Origin: Rhodoferax sp. TS-BS-61-7
Lineage (GTDB): Bacteria; Pseudomonadota; Gammaproteobacteria; Burkholderiales; Burkholderiaceae_C
Reading direction: 5' to 3'
DNA length: 64,000 nucleotides
Assembly: GCF_002943465.1 (NCBI RefSeq)
Contig: NZ_PTQY01000001.1
Span: 806,001-870,000, forward strand
In this document: one piece after another, positions 24,641-34,434 of the stretch
Layout of the letters: each line of letters starts with the position of its first letter
Position numbering within the stretch: the first letter of the stretch is position 1
The notes under the pieces: generated by a model
What the model saw: the letters and a program-made list of their open reading frames with translations, nothing else
Database searches by the model: none
What the model was told of the DNA's origin: nothing
Program-made: the position numbers and the translations under genes

Positions 24641-25402
24641 TCGTCTAAAAACCAGGCGCTCGGGGGTGGACTCGGCGGCGGCATAGGCGTAGCCGTCCAC
24701 GTCAAAGGCGCGTAGTTGGTCCGGCGTCATCAGGCGGTGTTCGATGGCGTAACGCGCCATCAGGCCACGCGCCTTTTTGGCGAAGAAGCTGATGACCTTG
24801 TACTGGCCGTCCTTGTATTCCTGGAATACACACTCCACCACGCGGCCCTTGAGCGCCTTGGTGTCCACCGACTTGAAATACTCGTTGGAGGCCAGGTTGA
24901 TGACCACGGGCGACGCATCCTTGCGCAGGCGGGTGTTCAGGTAGTCGGCAATCTGGCGGCCCCAGAAGTGGTAGAGGTTGCTGCCGTGTGGGCCCTTGAG
25001 CGTGGTGCCCATTTCCAGCCGGTAGGGCTGCATCAGGTCCAGCGGGCGCAGCACGCCGTACAGGCCGCTCAAGATGCACAGGTGGTCCTGCGCCCAGGCC
25101 AGGTCGTCTGCGCCCAGGGTTTTGGCCTGCAGGCCGTCGTACACATCGCCATCAAAGGCCAGCGCGGCCTGGCGCGCGTTTTTGGGCGTGGCGCGGGACG
25201 ACCAGGCCGCATAACGCGCGACATTCAGCGTGGACAGTTTGTCGCTCAGGTCCATGAGCCCGGCAATTTGCTGCGGCGAGTAGTCGCGCAGCAGGGCGAT
25301 CAGTTCTTTGGACTGCTTGACGAACAGCGGCGCGGTGTGGGGCTGACCGTTCAGCGGGGTGTCGTAGTCCAGGGATTTGGCGGGGGAAAGCAGAAACAGC
25401 AT
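24629..25402 (-). CDS. yaaA: Peroxide stress protein YaaA (DUF328)
   Basis: 257 residues beginning MLFLLSPAKSLDYDTPLN, the typical YaaA N-terminus. Further family features are FDGDVYDGLQAKTL, LSGLYGVLRPLDLMQPYRLE, NLYHFWG, VVINLASNEYFKSV and ISFFAKKARGLMARY. In E. coli the protein binds DNA and limits iron-driven oxidative damage during peroxide stress. The upstream frame could be read to 25558, but the extension is not conserved-looking, so the ATG at 25402 is used. The last codons (KQA, stop) fall inside repeat R1 copy 4. Confidence 0.9.
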   Translation of the reverse strand: MLFLLSPAKSLDYDTPLNGQPHTAPLFVKQSKELIALLRDYSPQQIAGLMDLSDKLSTLNVARYAAWSSRATPKNARQAALAFDGDVYDGLQAKTLGADDLAWAQDHLCILSGLYGVLRPLDLMQPYRLEMGTTLKGPHGSNLYHFWGRQIADYLNTRLRKDASPVVINLASNEYFKSVDTKALKGRVVECVFQEYKDGQYKVISFFAKKARGLMARYAIEHRLMTPDQLRAFDVDGYAYAAAESTPERLVFRRKQA

Positions 25403-25575
25403 GGTGGTGAGGGCAAGGCAGACAGGGTGCGCCAGAGGGAGTGCGGGGCAGTTTAGCGTGAAAGGCATGGCCAGAGGCGCGGCGGGGCTTGTGCCACGGC
25501 GGGCAGTCACGGAGGTTTCACATGGGGCGCCTAGGCTTCGCCGCTTGTTCATCACCACCGGGAATTCTCTTGACC

Positions 25576-26952
25576 ATGCGCACTTTTACCCCGACCCACC
25601 TGGCCCTGGCCGCGGCCCTGACCCTGGGCGCCGCTGCGGCATCCGCCCAAACCGAAGTCACCGCCACCCTGACTGGCCACGCTGCCCTGCCCTCCAGCAC
25701 CACCGTGACCGCGCCCAAGTCGGCCGGCAAGTTTTTTGAAACCGCGGGCAAGTTTGCCGCCGCCAACCGCCAGCGCACCGAGACGCTGAACAGTATCGAC
25801 GGCATCAGTTTTGTGGGCGACCCTAAGTACCCGCGCAAGTCCGGTGGCACCCTGCCCATTAAAGGCCAGGCCGTGCAGGGCTTTTCGGGCATCGTGTCGC
25901 TGGGCAAGGGCGAGTTTTTGGCGCTCACCGACAACGGCTTTGGCAGCAAGATCAACTCGCAGGATGCGTTGCTGATGGTGCACCACGTGAAGGCCGACTG
26001 GGCCCAGGGCAGCGTGAAGCGCCAGCAAACCACCTTTCTGCGTGACCCCGACCGCAAGGTGCCCTTTGCCATCCAGAACGAAGCCACCGCCGAGCGCTTT
26101 TTGACCGGCATCGACTTCGACCCCGAGTCCATCCAGGTGGTGGGCAACGAGTGGTGGATTGGTGACGAGTTTGGCCCTTACATCCTGCGCGTGGACCCCA
26201 AAGGCAAGGTGCTGGGTGTGGTGGAAACCGTGGTGGGTGGCAAGGCCCACCGCAGCCCCGACCACTATATGAATGGCCGCCTGCCCAACTACCCGGGCGA
26301 CGCCGGTTTCGAGACCCGCCGCAGCGGCGGCTTCGAGCCCATGGCCAAATCGGTGGACGGCAAAACCGTGTACCCCATGTTTGAGTGGCCGCTGTGGGAC
26401 GCCGCCGCCAAGGCCCAGGAAATGCGTAACGGCAAACCCTTCACCCGCATTCTGGAGCTGGACGTGGCTACCCGCACCTACGGCACGCGCCAATGGAAAT
26501 ACGCGTTTGAAGAGGCTGGCCATGTGGCCGCCGACTTCCAGATGCTGGACGCGAACACCGGCCTGGTGATCGAGCGCGACGATGCCACGGAAGGTTCGGG
26601 CAATGTCTGCAAGGACGAGCCGCGCACCGACTGCTTCACACGCCCCGCCAAGTTCAAGCGCATCTACAAGATCGACCTGTCGCAGCTGGATGCCGATGGT
26701 TTTGTGAAGAAGGTGGCCTTTATCGACCTGACCAAAATCGCCAACCCGAATGGCAAAGCCAAGCGCGGCCCCAACGAAGCCAACTTTGTGCTGCCGCACC
26801 TGGGCCCTGAAGGCCTGAGCGTGGTGGACGCGACCCACATCGTGGTGGTGAACGACAACAACTTCCCTTACTCCAGCGGCCGCACCCTGGGGCAGCCGGA
26901 CGACAACGAGCTGACCTTGTTGGACATCAAGGCTCTCGTAGACGCGAAGTAA
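25576..26952 (+). CDS. Secreted esterase-like/phytase-like beta-propeller protein
   Basis: 458 residues with signal peptide MRTFTPTHLALAAALTLGAA cleaved near ASAQ. The mature part matches the 'esterase-like activity of phytase' family: FSGIVSLGKGEFLALTDNGF near the start, FDPESIQVVGNEWWIGDEFG, PYILRVDPKGKVLGVVE, DHYMNGRLPNYPGDAG and GPEGLSVVDATHIVVVNDNN. These Asp/Glu-rich blades probably bind calcium and phosphate esters in the periplasm or outside the cell. Substrate not established. A strong inverted repeat begins seven bases after the stop. Confidence 0.82.
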   Translation: MRTFTPTHLALAAALTLGAAAASAQTEVTATLTGHAALPSSTTVTAPKSAGKFFETAGKFAAANRQRTETLNSIDGISFVGDPKYPRKSGGTLPIKGQAVQGFSGIVSLGKGEFLALTDNGFGSKINSQDALLMVHHVKADWAQGSVKRQQTTFLRDPDRKVPFAIQNEATAERFLTGIDFDPESIQVVGNEWWIGDEFGPYILRVDPKGKVLGVVETVVGGKAHRSPDHYMNGRLPNYPGDAGFETRRSGGFEPMAKSVDGKTVYPMFEWPLWDAAAKAQEMRNGKPFTRILELDVATRTYGTRQWKYAFEEAGHVAADFQMLDANTGLVIERDDATEGSGNVCKDEPRTDCFTRPAKFKRIYKIDLSQLDADGFVKKVAFIDLTKIANPNGKAKRGPNEANFVLPHLGPEGLSVVDATHIVVVNDNNFPYSSGRTLGQPDDNELTLLDIKALVDAK

Positions 26953-26958
26953 GACGAC

Positions 26959-26997
26959 TCGGACATGGTCGCCATGCACAATGGCGACCATGTCCGA
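26959..26997 (+). promoter_or_regulatory. Perfect 17-bp hairpin covering the MaoC-like gene start
   Basis: Arms 26959-26975 and 26981-26997 are perfectly complementary around a five-base loop (GCACA); the right arm reads ATGGCGACCATGTCCGA. Both possible start codons of the downstream gene (26981 and 26990) are inside the right arm. There is no T-tract, so it is not a classical terminator. Folding would hide the start codons in the mRNA. Confidence 0.75.
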
Positions 26998-27883
26998 CGC
27001 ACCCATTTCCCTTCTGTACCAGGCCCCGCCCCGCAATGGCGGCGCCTTGGTGCGTAGCCTGTTTGCCGCACGCCCGGCCCAGGCCCCCGATGCCCAACAC
27101 GGCATCCGTTTTGACGCCCGCTGGCACGGCGCCCGCCCCGATGCCACGCGACTGGCCAGGTACCGCCAGGTCTGTGACCTGCCCGACACCGGCACCCTGC
27201 CACTCTTGTACCTGCACGCCATGGCCATGCCGCTGCACATGGCCATCCTGAGCCACGCGCGTTTTCCGCTGCGCCTGCTGGGCCTGGTGCACTGGAGCAA
27301 CCAGTTGGAGAGCCTGCGCCCCATTGCCAACGGCGAGGCCATGGACATGCACTGCACGCTGGACGGCATCCAGACCACCGAGCGCGGCCAGTCCTTTGCC
27401 ATCCACACCACGCTGAGCACCGGCGGCAGCGTGGCCTGGCGCGAGACCAGCACCTTTTTGTCGCCCCTGGCGCGCAGCAAGTCGGGCAAAAAAACCGCGG
27501 CCGATGGTGGCGAACCCGACTGGGGCCCACCCATCGCCCAGTGGGCCGTGGCCGGCAACGCCGGGCGCCGCTTTGCCGGCCCCTCTGGCGACTGGAACCC
27601 CATCCACGTAAGCGAATTGACTGCGCGCCTGTTTGGCTACCCACGCGCCATTGCGCACGGCATGTTCAGCGCCGCGCGCTGCCTGGCGCTGCTGCAACGC
27701 GACCTGCCGGCCGACGCACCACTGGCGCTGGACCTGCGCTTCAAGCGCCCCCTGTTGATTCCGGGCCAGGTGGCCTTACATACGGCGCAGGGTGCGGGTG
27801 ACGACCAGAACATGACCCGCTTTGTTTTAAAAGTGCAGCCCAGCAGCGAGCCGCATATAGACGGCACGCTGCGCAGGCTGTAA
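26981..27883 (+). CDS. MaoC-like (hot-dog fold) dehydratase or thioesterase
   Basis: 300 residues. The C-terminal half holds the hydratase signature GPSGDWNPIHVSE followed by YPRAIAHGM, the Asp/His active site of MaoC/R-hydratase domains. The N-terminal half looks like a degenerate second hot-dog domain. Enzymes of this type hydrate enoyl-CoA or enoyl-ACP substrates. There are two candidate starts (26981, 26990), both inside a perfect hairpin. moaC follows 22 bases downstream, with no functional link that I can see. Confidence 0.78.
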   Translation: MATMSDAPISLLYQAPPRNGGALVRSLFAARPAQAPDAQHGIRFDARWHGARPDATRLARYRQVCDLPDTGTLPLLYLHAMAMPLHMAILSHARFPLRLLGLVHWSNQLESLRPIANGEAMDMHCTLDGIQTTERGQSFAIHTTLSTGGSVAWRETSTFLSPLARSKSGKKTAADGGEPDWGPPIAQWAVAGNAGRRFAGPSGDWNPIHVSELTARLFGYPRAIAHGMFSAARCLALLQRDLPADAPLALDLRFKRPLLIPGQVALHTAQGAGDDQNMTRFVLKVQPSSEPHIDGTLRRL

Positions 27884-27905
27884 GCCATAGACGACAGGAT
27901 TGACC

Positions 27906-28418
27906 ATGACCGATACCAACCCCTCTGCCCTCACCCACTTCGACACCAAGGGCGACGCCCACATGGTGAACATTGGCGGCAAACCCCTGACCGCGCGCAA
28001 GGCCGTGGCTGGTGGCCGCATCCAGATGCAACAAACCACGCTGGACCTGATCCAGAACGCCCAGGCAGCCAAAGGTGATGTGCTGGGCGTAGCCCGCGTG
28101 GCCGGCATCATGGCTGCCAAACGCACCAGCGACCTGATCCCGCTGTGCCACCCCATCATGCTGTCGCGCGTGGCCATCGAATTTGAAGTGGTGCCCGCCA
28201 CCGCCACCACCCTGCCCGCCGTGCAGTGCCTGGCGATTGCCGAAACCACGGGTGGCACCGGTGTGGAAATGGAAGCCCTGACGGCCGTGCAAATCACCCT
28301 GCTGACCATCTACGACATGTGCAAGGCCGTGGACAAGGGCATGGTGATGACCGACGTGAAGCTGCTGGAAAAACACGGCGGCAAGTCGGGCACCTACCTG
28401 GCACCGCCCACCGCCTGA
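27906..28418 (+). CDS. moaC: Cyclic pyranopterin monophosphate synthase
   Basis: 170 residues of MoaC, which with MoaA converts GTP to cyclic pyranopterin monophosphate in molybdenum-cofactor synthesis. Signatures: [35 protein letters not shown] with the conserved His, [20 protein letters not shown] and [19 protein letters not shown]. The product is needed by the molybdopterin enzyme encoded at 35133-37406 in the same window. Confidence 0.95.
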   Translation: MTDTNPSALTHFDTKGDAHMVNIGGKPLTARKAVAGGRIQMQQTTLDLIQNAQAAKGDVLGVARVAGIMAAKRTSDLIPLCHPIMLSRVAIEFEVVPATATTLPAVQCLAIAETTGGTGVEMEALTAVQITLLTIYDMCKAVDKGMVMTDVKLLEKHGGKSGTYLAPPTA

Positions 28419-28429
28419 CAGACCACGCC

Positions 28430-28927
28430 TCAGTAGGGCGTGCCGTCCTTGTGCAGAAAACGCCAGACGCCGGCCTCCAGCACCGCCTGTAAATCATCGT
28501 CAGGGTAGCTGGCGCTATCACCCGGCGTGCGGTCGCCCACCTCCAGATACACCACGTCCTCCGCCGTGTTGTTCTGCAGGCAATGGGCGTTGCCCGTGCC
28601 GGCCTTGAAACCCGCGCACATGCCGGGCGCCAACAACGTGGCCCCCTCGTCCGTCTGCAGCGTGGGATGGCCTTGCAGGATGTAAACAAATTCGTCCTGC
28701 CGGGTGTGCGCGTGGCGCAAAGCAGACATGGTGTGCGGCGCCATACGCACCAAGTTCACGCCAAAGTTGCTCAACCCAAACACCTCGCCCAGCTGCCGCT
28801 TTTCGCGCCCGGCCACGCGCGCAGCAAAAGGCGCGGGGTAGTTGGAAGGCTTGGTGCGCGGCGCCACCTCGGTGGCAGCCACGGCAATGCGCGTACCCGA
28901 TGGCATTGGGGGTAACACGCTTGTCAT
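28430..28927 (-). CDS. Cupin domain protein
   Basis: 165 residues with a single cupin barrel: motif 1 around [19 protein letters not shown] (metal-binding His and Glu) and motif 2 around [20 protein letters not shown]. It resembles small cytoplasmic cupins with WxFxHKDGTPY ends. Substrate unknown. The ATG overlaps the stop of the upstream secreted-protein gene (ATGA, 28924-28927). It converges on moaC. Confidence 0.8.
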   Translation of the reverse strand: MTSVLPPMPSGTRIAVAATEVAPRTKPSNYPAPFAARVAGREKRQLGEVFGLSNFGVNLVRMAPHTMSALRHAHTRQDEFVYILQGHPTLQTDEGATLLAPGMCAGFKAGTGNAHCLQNNTAEDVVYLEVGDRTPGDSASYPDDDLQAVLEAGVWRFLHKDGTPY

Positions 28928-29376
28928 GGCTTGCCTGCCTGGAGCGCACGCACCATACACGCCTGCCGGGCATCCAGCAGTTGGGTCTCTTCGTCTCGGT
29001 AGGCAGCTTGCTCTGCGGTCGTCAATGTTCGCCCCCGGTACCGGCGCGCCAACTCTTCAGCAGCGCGATGCGACTGCTCGGCGCAGCCTTGTTGCGCGGC
29101 CATGCGCTGAGGCTGGGTGGCTTTGTTGGCCTGCGCCACACAGGCTTCCGCGTTTTTGGCGGCCAGGGCCATGGCAGATTGCAGGGACTTGGCCCACGAC
29201 TGCTTTTGCTCCGTCGAGTCGGGATTGGGTAATTTCTGCCCAAATTCACGCTGAATTCGCATGGATTCCGCGTCATAGTGCTGCATACAACGCGCCTCAG
29301 TTTGGGCCTGCGCAGCAATACAAACACACAGCAAGGCTGCAAAACAAAGGCCGAGGGAGCTTTTCTTCAAGGACAT
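28924..29376 (-). CDS. Small secreted protein of unknown function
   Basis: 150 residues from the ATG at 29376. The signal peptide ([20 protein letters not shown]) is cleaved near AAQAQ. The mature part is helical, rich in Ala/Gln/Glu, with four Cys ([26 protein letters not shown]) that could make two disulfides. The Cys spacing resembles LprI/DUF1311-type lysozyme-inhibitor proteins, but I cannot assign it firmly. Confidence 0.65.
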   Translation of the reverse strand: MSLKKSSLGLCFAALLCVCIAAQAQTEARCMQHYDAESMRIQREFGQKLPNPDSTEQKQSWAKSLQSAMALAAKNAEACVAQANKATQPQRMAAQQGCAEQSHRAAEELARRYRGRTLTTAEQAAYRDEETQLLDARQACMVRALQAGKP

Positions 29377-29486
29377 GTGGCGTCTCAAGCAGTCAATGGC
29401 AGAGCCATTATGCGCATTTGGACTCGCGCACCATCCTGACCAGCCCTGCCCCGGTAAAATCGCCGCTCGCTCTTAGAACAACCCCC

Positions 29487-32400
29487 ATGTCTGACACCGC
29501 CTCCACGCCCTCCACCGCCGCCCCCACTGCCCCCGAACAACCGGGCCTGCAGTCCCTGTCCAAATCGTTTGAGCCTGTCGCGCTGGAAGCGCACTGGGGC
29601 CCCGAGTGGGAAAAGCGTGGCTATGGCATCGCGGGCTACCGCGGCACGCAAGCCCCGCAAGCCGGCCAGCCCGCGTTTTGTATTCAGCTGCCCCCGCCCA
29701 ATGTGACGGGTACGCTGCACATGGGCCATGCGTTCAACCAGACCATCATGGACAGCCTGACGCGTTACCACCGCATGGCCGGTTTCAACACCGCCTGGAT
29801 TCCGGGCACCGACCACGCCGGCATTGCCACGCAGATCGTGGTGGAGCGCCAGCTGCAAGAGCAAAAGATCAGCCGACACGACCTGGGCCGCGAGGCCTTC
29901 ACCGCCAAGGTGTGGGAGTGGAAAGAAAAGTCCGGCAACACCATCACCGGCCAGATGCGCCGCATGGGCGACAGCGTGGACTGGAGCCGCGAGTACTTCA
30001 CCATGGACCCCAAGCTGTCCAAAACGGTGACCGAAACCTTTGTCCAGCTCTACGAGCAAGGCCTCATCTACCGCGGCAAGCGCCTGGTGAACTGGGACCC
30101 CATCCTCATGAGCGCGGTGAGCGATCTGGAGGTGGAGAGCGAAGAGGAAGACGGCTCGCTGTGGCACATCCGCTACCCCTTGGCCGATGGCAGCGGCGAC
30201 ATCACCGTGGCCACCACCCGCCCCGAGACCATGCTGGGCGACGTGGCCGTGATGGTGCACCCCGAGGACGAGCGCTACACCGCCCTGATCGGCAAGATGG
30301 TGAAGCTGCCCCTGTGCGACCGCGAGATTCCGGTGATTGCCGACGACTACGTGGACAAGGCCTTTGGCACCGGCGTGGTGAAGGTCACGCCCGCCCACGA
30401 CCAGAACGACTATGCCGTGGGGCAGCGCCACAAGCTGCCCATGATTTGTGTGCTGACGCTGGACGCCAAGATCAACGAGAACGCTCCCGCGGCCTACCAA
30501 GGCCTGGACCGTTTTGTGGCGCGCAAGAAGGTCGTGGCAGATTTGGAAACCGGCGGTTTCCTGGTCGAGGTGAAGAAACACAAGCTGCAAGTGCCGCGCT
30601 GCGCGCGCACCGGCCAGGTGATCGAACCCATGCTGACCGACCAGTGGTTCATGGCCATGAACACCGTGGGCAAGGGCGACGCCACCGGCAAGTCCATCGC
30701 GCAAAAGTCCATCGACGTGGTGCAGAGCGGGGAGGTCAAGTTTGTGCCCGAGATGTGGGTCAACACCTACAACCAGTGGATGAACAACATCCAGGACTGG
30801 TGCATCAGCCGCCAGCTCTGGTGGGGCCACCAGATTCCGGCCTGGTATGACGACTACGGCAACCACTATGTAGCCAAAAACGAAGCTGAAGCAATTGCAC
30901 AGTGGAAGCAGTCCCTGCCAGTACGCATTGCAAAAGCTAAAGCAGAGGGAAACAATGTTCTGGTGGCACGCCTTGAACAGGATGCTCTGGAGACAAACCC
31001 AATGTCGTGCCTTACCAGAGACCAAGACGTGCTCGACACCTGGTACTCATCTGCCATGGTTCCTTTCAGCACCATGGGCTGGGGCAACGAAGGCGCGGGC
31101 ACTGGCGCCACCGACGACTACAACCTCTACCTGCCCAGCAGCGTGCTGGTGACGGGCTACGACATCATCTTCTTCTGGGTCGCCCGCATGATCATGATGA
31201 CCACGCACTTCACGGGGCGTGTGCCATTCAAGCATGTCTACATCCACGGCCTGGTGAAAGACGCGCAAGGCAAGAAGATGAGCAAGTCCGAGGGCAATGT
31301 GCTGGACCCGGTCGACCTGATCGACGGCATCTCGCTCGCGCCCCTGCTGGTCAAACGCTCAGAAGGCCTGCGCAAACCCGAGACCGCGCCGCAAGTGCGC
31401 AAGAACACCGAGAAGGAATTCCCTGAAGGCATCCCCGCTTATGGTGCGGACGCGCTGCGCTTCACCTTTGCGGCACTCGCATCCCTGGGCCGCAGCATCA
31501 ACTTCGACAGCAAGCGCTGCGAGGGCTACCGCAACTTCTGCAACAAGCTGTGGAACGCCACGCGCTTTGTGCTGATGAACTGCGAAGGCAACGACTGCGG
31601 GTTGAACGAGCACACCAAGGAACAGTGCGCGCCCGGCGGCGAAGCCCATGGCTACCTGGAATTCAGTCAGGCCGACCGCTGGATCGTCTCGCTGCTGCAA
31701 AAGACCGAGGCCGAAGTGGCCAAGGGCTTTGCCGAGTACCGCCTGGACAACGTGGCCAACACGATTTACGACTTCGTGTGGAACGAGTTCTGCGACTGGT
31801 ACCTGGAAATTGCCAAGGTGCAAATCAACACCGGCACCGACGCCCAAAAACGCGCCACCCGCCGCACGCTGATCCGCACGCTGGAAGTCATCCTGCGCCT
31901 GATCCACCCCATCACACCCTTCATTTCTGAGGAGCTGTGGCAAAAGGTGGCGCCTGTTGCAGGCCGTGCAGGTCCCTCGGTAGCCGTGGCCGCCTACCCC
32001 GTCAGCCAGCCTGAACGCATCGACGAAGCTGCCATTGCCCACGTCGCCAAACTCAAGGCCCTGGTGGACGCCTGCCGCAACCTGCGCGGTGAGATGAACG
32101 TGTCGCCCGCCGCGCGCCTGCCGCTGTTCGTGGTGGCCCATAGCGCGGCCGAAGGTGAGTTCCTGCAAGCCTCAGCCGCCGTGTTGCAGTCGCTGGCCAA
32201 GCTCAGCGAGGTGAAGGTGTTTGCTGACGAAGCCAGCTGGCAAGCCGCCGCCCAGTCGGCCCCCGTGGCCGTGGTGGGTGAAGCCCGTGTCTGCCTGTTT
32301 GTGGAAGTGGACGTGGCCGCCGAAAAGGTCCGCCTGGGCAAGGAAGTGGCGCGCCTGGAAGAGCAGATCACCAAGGCCAGCGTCAAGTTGAGCAACGAAG

Positions 32401-32510
32401 CCTTTGTGGCCAAAGCGCCTGCTGCCGTGCTGGAACAGGAGCGCAAACGCGTGGCTGACTTTGCCGCCACGCTGGAGAAGGTGAAAGAGCAGCTGGCCCG
32501 CTTAGGTTGA
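29487..32510 (+). CDS. valS: Valyl-tRNA synthetase
   Basis: 1007 residues of class I ValRS. The HIGH motif is in [18 protein letters not shown] and the KMSKS motif in [14 protein letters not shown] (around residue 595). The editing domain has the [13 protein letters not shown] pattern. The C-terminus is the expected tRNA-binding coiled coil ([20 protein letters not shown]). The chosen start matches the usual N-terminus. The stretch around 30880-31060 is AT-richer than its surroundings and encodes a Lys/Ala-rich segment ([19 protein letters not shown]) before the conserved [12 protein letters not shown]; it looks like an insertion. A bidirectional terminator follows. Confidence 0.95.
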   Translation: MSDTASTPSTAAPTAPEQPGLQSLSKSFEPVALEAHWGPEWEKRGYGIAGYRGTQAPQAGQPAFCIQLPPPNVTGTLHMGHAFNQTIMDSLTRYHRMAGFNTAWIPGTDHAGIATQIVVERQLQEQKISRHDLGREAFTAKVWEWKEKSGNTITGQMRRMGDSVDWSREYFTMDPKLSKTVTETFVQLYEQGLIYRGKRLVNWDPILMSAVSDLEVESEEEDGSLWHIRYPLADGSGDITVATTRPETMLGDVAVMVHPEDERYTALIGKMVKLPLCDREIPVIADDYVDKAFGTGVVKVTPAHDQNDYAVGQRHKLPMICVLTLDAKINENAPAAYQGLDRFVARKKVVADLETGGFLVEVKKHKLQVPRCARTGQVIEPMLTDQWFMAMNTVGKGDATGKSIAQKSIDVVQSGEVKFVPEMWVNTYNQWMNNIQDWCISRQLWWGHQIPAWYDDYGNHYVAKNEAEAIAQWKQSLPVRIAKAKAEGNNVLVARLEQDALETNPMSCLTRDQDVLDTWYSSAMVPFSTMGWGNEGAGTGATDDYNLYLPSSVLVTGYDIIFFWVARMIMMTTHFTGRVPFKHVYIHGLVKDAQGKKMSKSEGNVLDPVDLIDGISLAPLLVKRSEGLRKPETAPQVRKNTEKEFPEGIPAYGADALRFTFAALASLGRSINFDSKRCEGYRNFCNKLWNATRFVLMNCEGNDCGLNEHTKEQCAPGGEAHGYLEFSQADRWIVSLLQKTEAEVAKGFAEYRLDNVANTIYDFVWNEFCDWYLEIAKVQINTGTDAQKRATRRTLIRTLEVILRLIHPITPFISEELWQKVAPVAGRAGPSVAVAAYPVSQPERIDEAAIAHVAKLKALVDACRNLRGEMNVSPAARLPLFVVAHSAAEGEFLQASAAVLQSLAKLSEVKVFADEASWQAAAQSAPVAVVGEARVCLFVEVDVAAEKVRLGKEVARLEEQITKASVKLSNEAFVAKAPAAVLEQERKRVADFAATLEKVKEQLARLG

Positions 32511-32534
32511 TGCTGAGGCCCGCTGGGGCCTGTG

Positions 32535-32580
32535 CAAAACAAAAACGCCGCATGGGAAACCCTGCGGCGTTTTTGTTTTG
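32535..32580. terminator. Bidirectional rho-independent terminator after valS
   Basis: 18-bp arms (32535-32552 and 32563-32580) around a ten-base loop. The core is ACGCCGCA/TGCGGCGT, flanked on one side by an A-run and on the other by TTTTTGTTTTG. It works for valS rightward and for the TusA-like gene leftward. Confidence 0.9.
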
Positions 32581-32593
32581 AGCGAAGAAACGT

Positions 32594-32821
32594 TTAGCGT
32601 CTACGCAGCACGTGGATGTATTCGGCGCCCACGGTCTCTTGCTCCAGTAGCTCGTTGCCGGTTTGCTTGGCAAAGGCCTGAAAGTCTCGGATGGAGCCGG
32701 GATCGGTGGCCACCACCTTGAGCGTCTGGCCGCTCACCAGCTCCGCCAAAGCTTTTTTGGCCTTGAGGATGGGCAGCGGGCAGTTCAGTCCGCGGGTATC
32801 AACTTCTTTGTCGGTGTGCAT
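32594..32821 (-). CDS. TusA/SirA-family sulfur carrier protein
   Basis: 75 residues, the size of TusA. The signature Cys lies in LNCPLPILKAKKALAE (Cys14) and the fold end ATDPGSIRDFQAFAKQTGN is typical. TusA proteins carry persulfide sulfur for tRNA thiolation or other sulfur-transfer steps. Several paralogues usually exist in these bacteria, so the symbol is not assigned. It may be co-transcribed with the Nudix gene, which ends 30 bases upstream. Confidence 0.85.
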   Translation of the reverse strand: MHTDKEVDTRGLNCPLPILKAKKALAELVSGQTLKVVATDPGSIRDFQAFAKQTGNELLEQETVGAEYIHVLRRR

Positions 32822-32851
32822 GCGATGGGCTTTCTGGCGTGAAGGCTGATT

Positions 32852-33403
32852 TTAAATCGCCAGCTTCTCTGCGTCCTGGCGCCACACCGGGTCGATGAAG
32901 GTAGGCTCGTGCCCGCGCGAGCGCAAAAACTCGGCCAGCGCATAACCGGTGCCGGCCGGCCAGCACTTCACGTCTTCCAGGTTGTAGAGGCGGTAGTCCA
33001 CCAGCTCCGGGCTCAGCGTCACATCACCATGGCAGACCGCGTGGTAGGCAATGATGATCTGGTTCATGCGCTGGAAGTCGTACACGCCCAGCAGCTTGAG
33101 CGCGCTGGTGGTCAGGTTGGTCTCTTCCAAAATCTCGCGCGCAATGCCCTCTTCGGGCGTCTCGCCGGCCTCCATGAAGCCGGTGATCAGCGCGTACATC
33201 TTGCCGGGCCAGGCTGCGTTGCGCGCCAGCAGAATTTTCCCGTTGTACTCAATCACCGCCGCCAACACGGGCGTGGGGTTGTTCCAGTGCGTGAAGTCGC
33301 AGGCCGGGCAGCGCAGGCGGGTTTTGTCGCCGCCGTCTTCGGCCAGCGTGATGTGCTCCAGCGCCGTGGCGCACTGCGGACAGAACTTGAAAGCTGCTGA
33401 CAT
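32852..33403 (-). CDS. Nudix hydrolase with zinc ribbon (NADH pyrophosphatase-like)
   Basis: 183 residues. An N-terminal zinc ribbon (CPQC, then CPAC, about residues 8-35) precedes a Nudix domain with a full Nudix box (GFMEAGETPEEGIAREILEE). The combination is like the C-terminal half of NudC (NAD capping/NADH pyrophosphatase), but it lacks the long N-terminal domain and is shorter. The substrate is likely a nucleoside-diphosphate-linked compound. Repeat R1 copy 5 lies just upstream. Confidence 0.85.
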   Translation of the reverse strand: MSAAFKFCPQCATALEHITLAEDGGDKTRLRCPACDFTHWNNPTPVLAAVIEYNGKILLARNAAWPGKMYALITGFMEAGETPEEGIAREILEETNLTTSALKLLGVYDFQRMNQIIIAYHAVCHGDVTLSPELVDYRLYNLEDVKCWPAGTGYALAEFLRSRGHEPTFIDPVWRQDAEKLAI

Positions 33404-33423
33404 ACCTACCCTTCTGCAGATTT

Positions 33424-33482
33424 ATTCGCTATCTATTCAGTAGCTACTCGCGCATATTCCACGAGGGCTAGAGGCCTATTTG
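33424..33482 (-). repeat. Dispersed repeat R1, copy 5, intergenic
   Basis: On the minus strand: AAATAGGCCTCTAGCCC, a spacer, TATGCGCGAGTAGCTAC, then a GAATAGATAGCGA end. It lies between the cysM stop (33491) and the Nudix gene start (33403). Confidence 0.85.
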
Positions 33483-33490
33483 ATTCAGAA

Positions 33491-34399
33491 TCAGGCGGGA
33501 AACACACCTGTGGAGAGGTAGCGGTCGCCGCGGTCGCAGACCACAAACACAATCACCGCGTCGCGCTCGCGCCGGGCAATCTCCTGCGCCACCCAGCAGG
33601 CGCCGGCAGCCGAGATGCCGCCAAAGATGCCTTCTTCACGCGCCAGGCGGCGGCACATGTCTTCGGCATCGGCCTGGCTCACGTAGACCAGCTCGTCCAC
33701 GTTTTTGGGGTCGTAAATCTTGGGCAGGTATGCCTCGGGCCATTTGCGAATGCCGGGGATGCGCGAGCCCTCGGACGGCTGGGCACCAATGATCCGGATG
33801 GCCGGGTTCTTTTCCTTCAAAAAGCGCGACACACCGGTGATGGTGCCCGTGGTGCCCATGGCGCTCACAAAGTGGGTAATGCGGCCATCGGTTTGCTTCC
33901 AGATTTCGGGGCCCGTGGTCTCGTAGTGGATGCGGGGGTTGTCGCCGTTGGCAAACTGGTCCAGCACGCGGCCTTTGCCATCGCGTTGCATCTGCTCGGC
34001 CAGGTCCCGTGCGTACTCCATGCCACCGCTCTTGGGCGTGAGGATGAGTTCGGCGCCAAAAGCCTTCATGGTCTGGGCGCGTTCGATGGACAGGTCCTCC
34101 GGCATGATCAGCACCATGCGGTAGCCCTTGACGGCCGCGGCCATGGCCAGGGCAATACCGGTGTTGCCCGACGTAGCCTCGATGAGGGTGTCACCCGGTT
34201 TGATGTCTCCGCGCTCCTGCGCGCGCTGGATCATGGACAGGGCCGGGCGGTCTTTGACCGAGCCGGCGGGGTTGTTGCCTTCGAGCTTGCCCAGCACCAC
34301 GGTGTTGCGGGACTGGTTGTCGTTGGCCTGGATGCGCTGCAGTGCGACCAAGGGGGTGTTTCCGATGGCGTCTTCGATGGTGGGAAATGTCATGCCCAT
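33491..34399 (-). CDS. cysM: Cysteine synthase B (O-acetylserine sulfhydrylase)
   Basis: 302 residues of a PLP-dependent OASS. The PLP Lys is in LEGNNPAGSVKDRP, the CysM-type sequence. The substrate loop EATSGNTGIALAMAA and the GTTGTITG phosphate-binding loop are present. It makes cysteine from O-acetylserine and sulfide or thiosulfate. Two ATGs (34399, 34393) are possible. It is divergent from the tRNA-Leu gene with only 35 bases between, so the tRNA promoter overlaps the cysM 5' end. Confidence 0.93.
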   Translation of the reverse strand: MGMTFPTIEDAIGNTPLVALQRIQANDNQSRNTVVLGKLEGNNPAGSVKDRPALSMIQRAQERGDIKPGDTLIEATSGNTGIALAMAAAVKGYRMVLIMPEDLSIERAQTMKAFGAELILTPKSGGMEYARDLAEQMQRDGKGRVLDQFANGDNPRIHYETTGPEIWKQTDGRITHFVSAMGTTGTITGVSRFLKEKNPAIRIIGAQPSEGSRIPGIRKWPEAYLPKIYDPKNVDELVYVSQADAEDMCRRLAREEGIFGGISAAGACWVAQEIARRERDAVIVFVVCDRGDRYLSTGVFPA

Positions 34400-34402
34400 A
34401 AA

Positions 34403-34413
34403 TGTGCCATAAT
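34403..34413 (+). promoter_or_regulatory. Extended -10 promoter of tRNA-Leu
   Basis: TGTGCCATAAT has the extended TGn pattern directly before CATAAT. A GC-rich discriminator (TCGCGC) follows, typical of stable-RNA promoters under stringent control. The expected transcript start is around 34420, about 15 bases before the mature tRNA. Confidence 0.55.
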
Positions 34414-34434
34414 TCGCGCTTCACAGAATACCCT

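Noticed and set aside
25552..27603. Open frame of 683 codons on the minus strand across the esterase and MaoC-like genes
   Set aside because: It runs antisense through two genes with clear family motifs and has low-complexity His/Gly/Val composition.
29385..31025. Open frame of 546 codons on the minus strand opposite valS
   Set aside because: Pure shadow of valS; no start context or domain.
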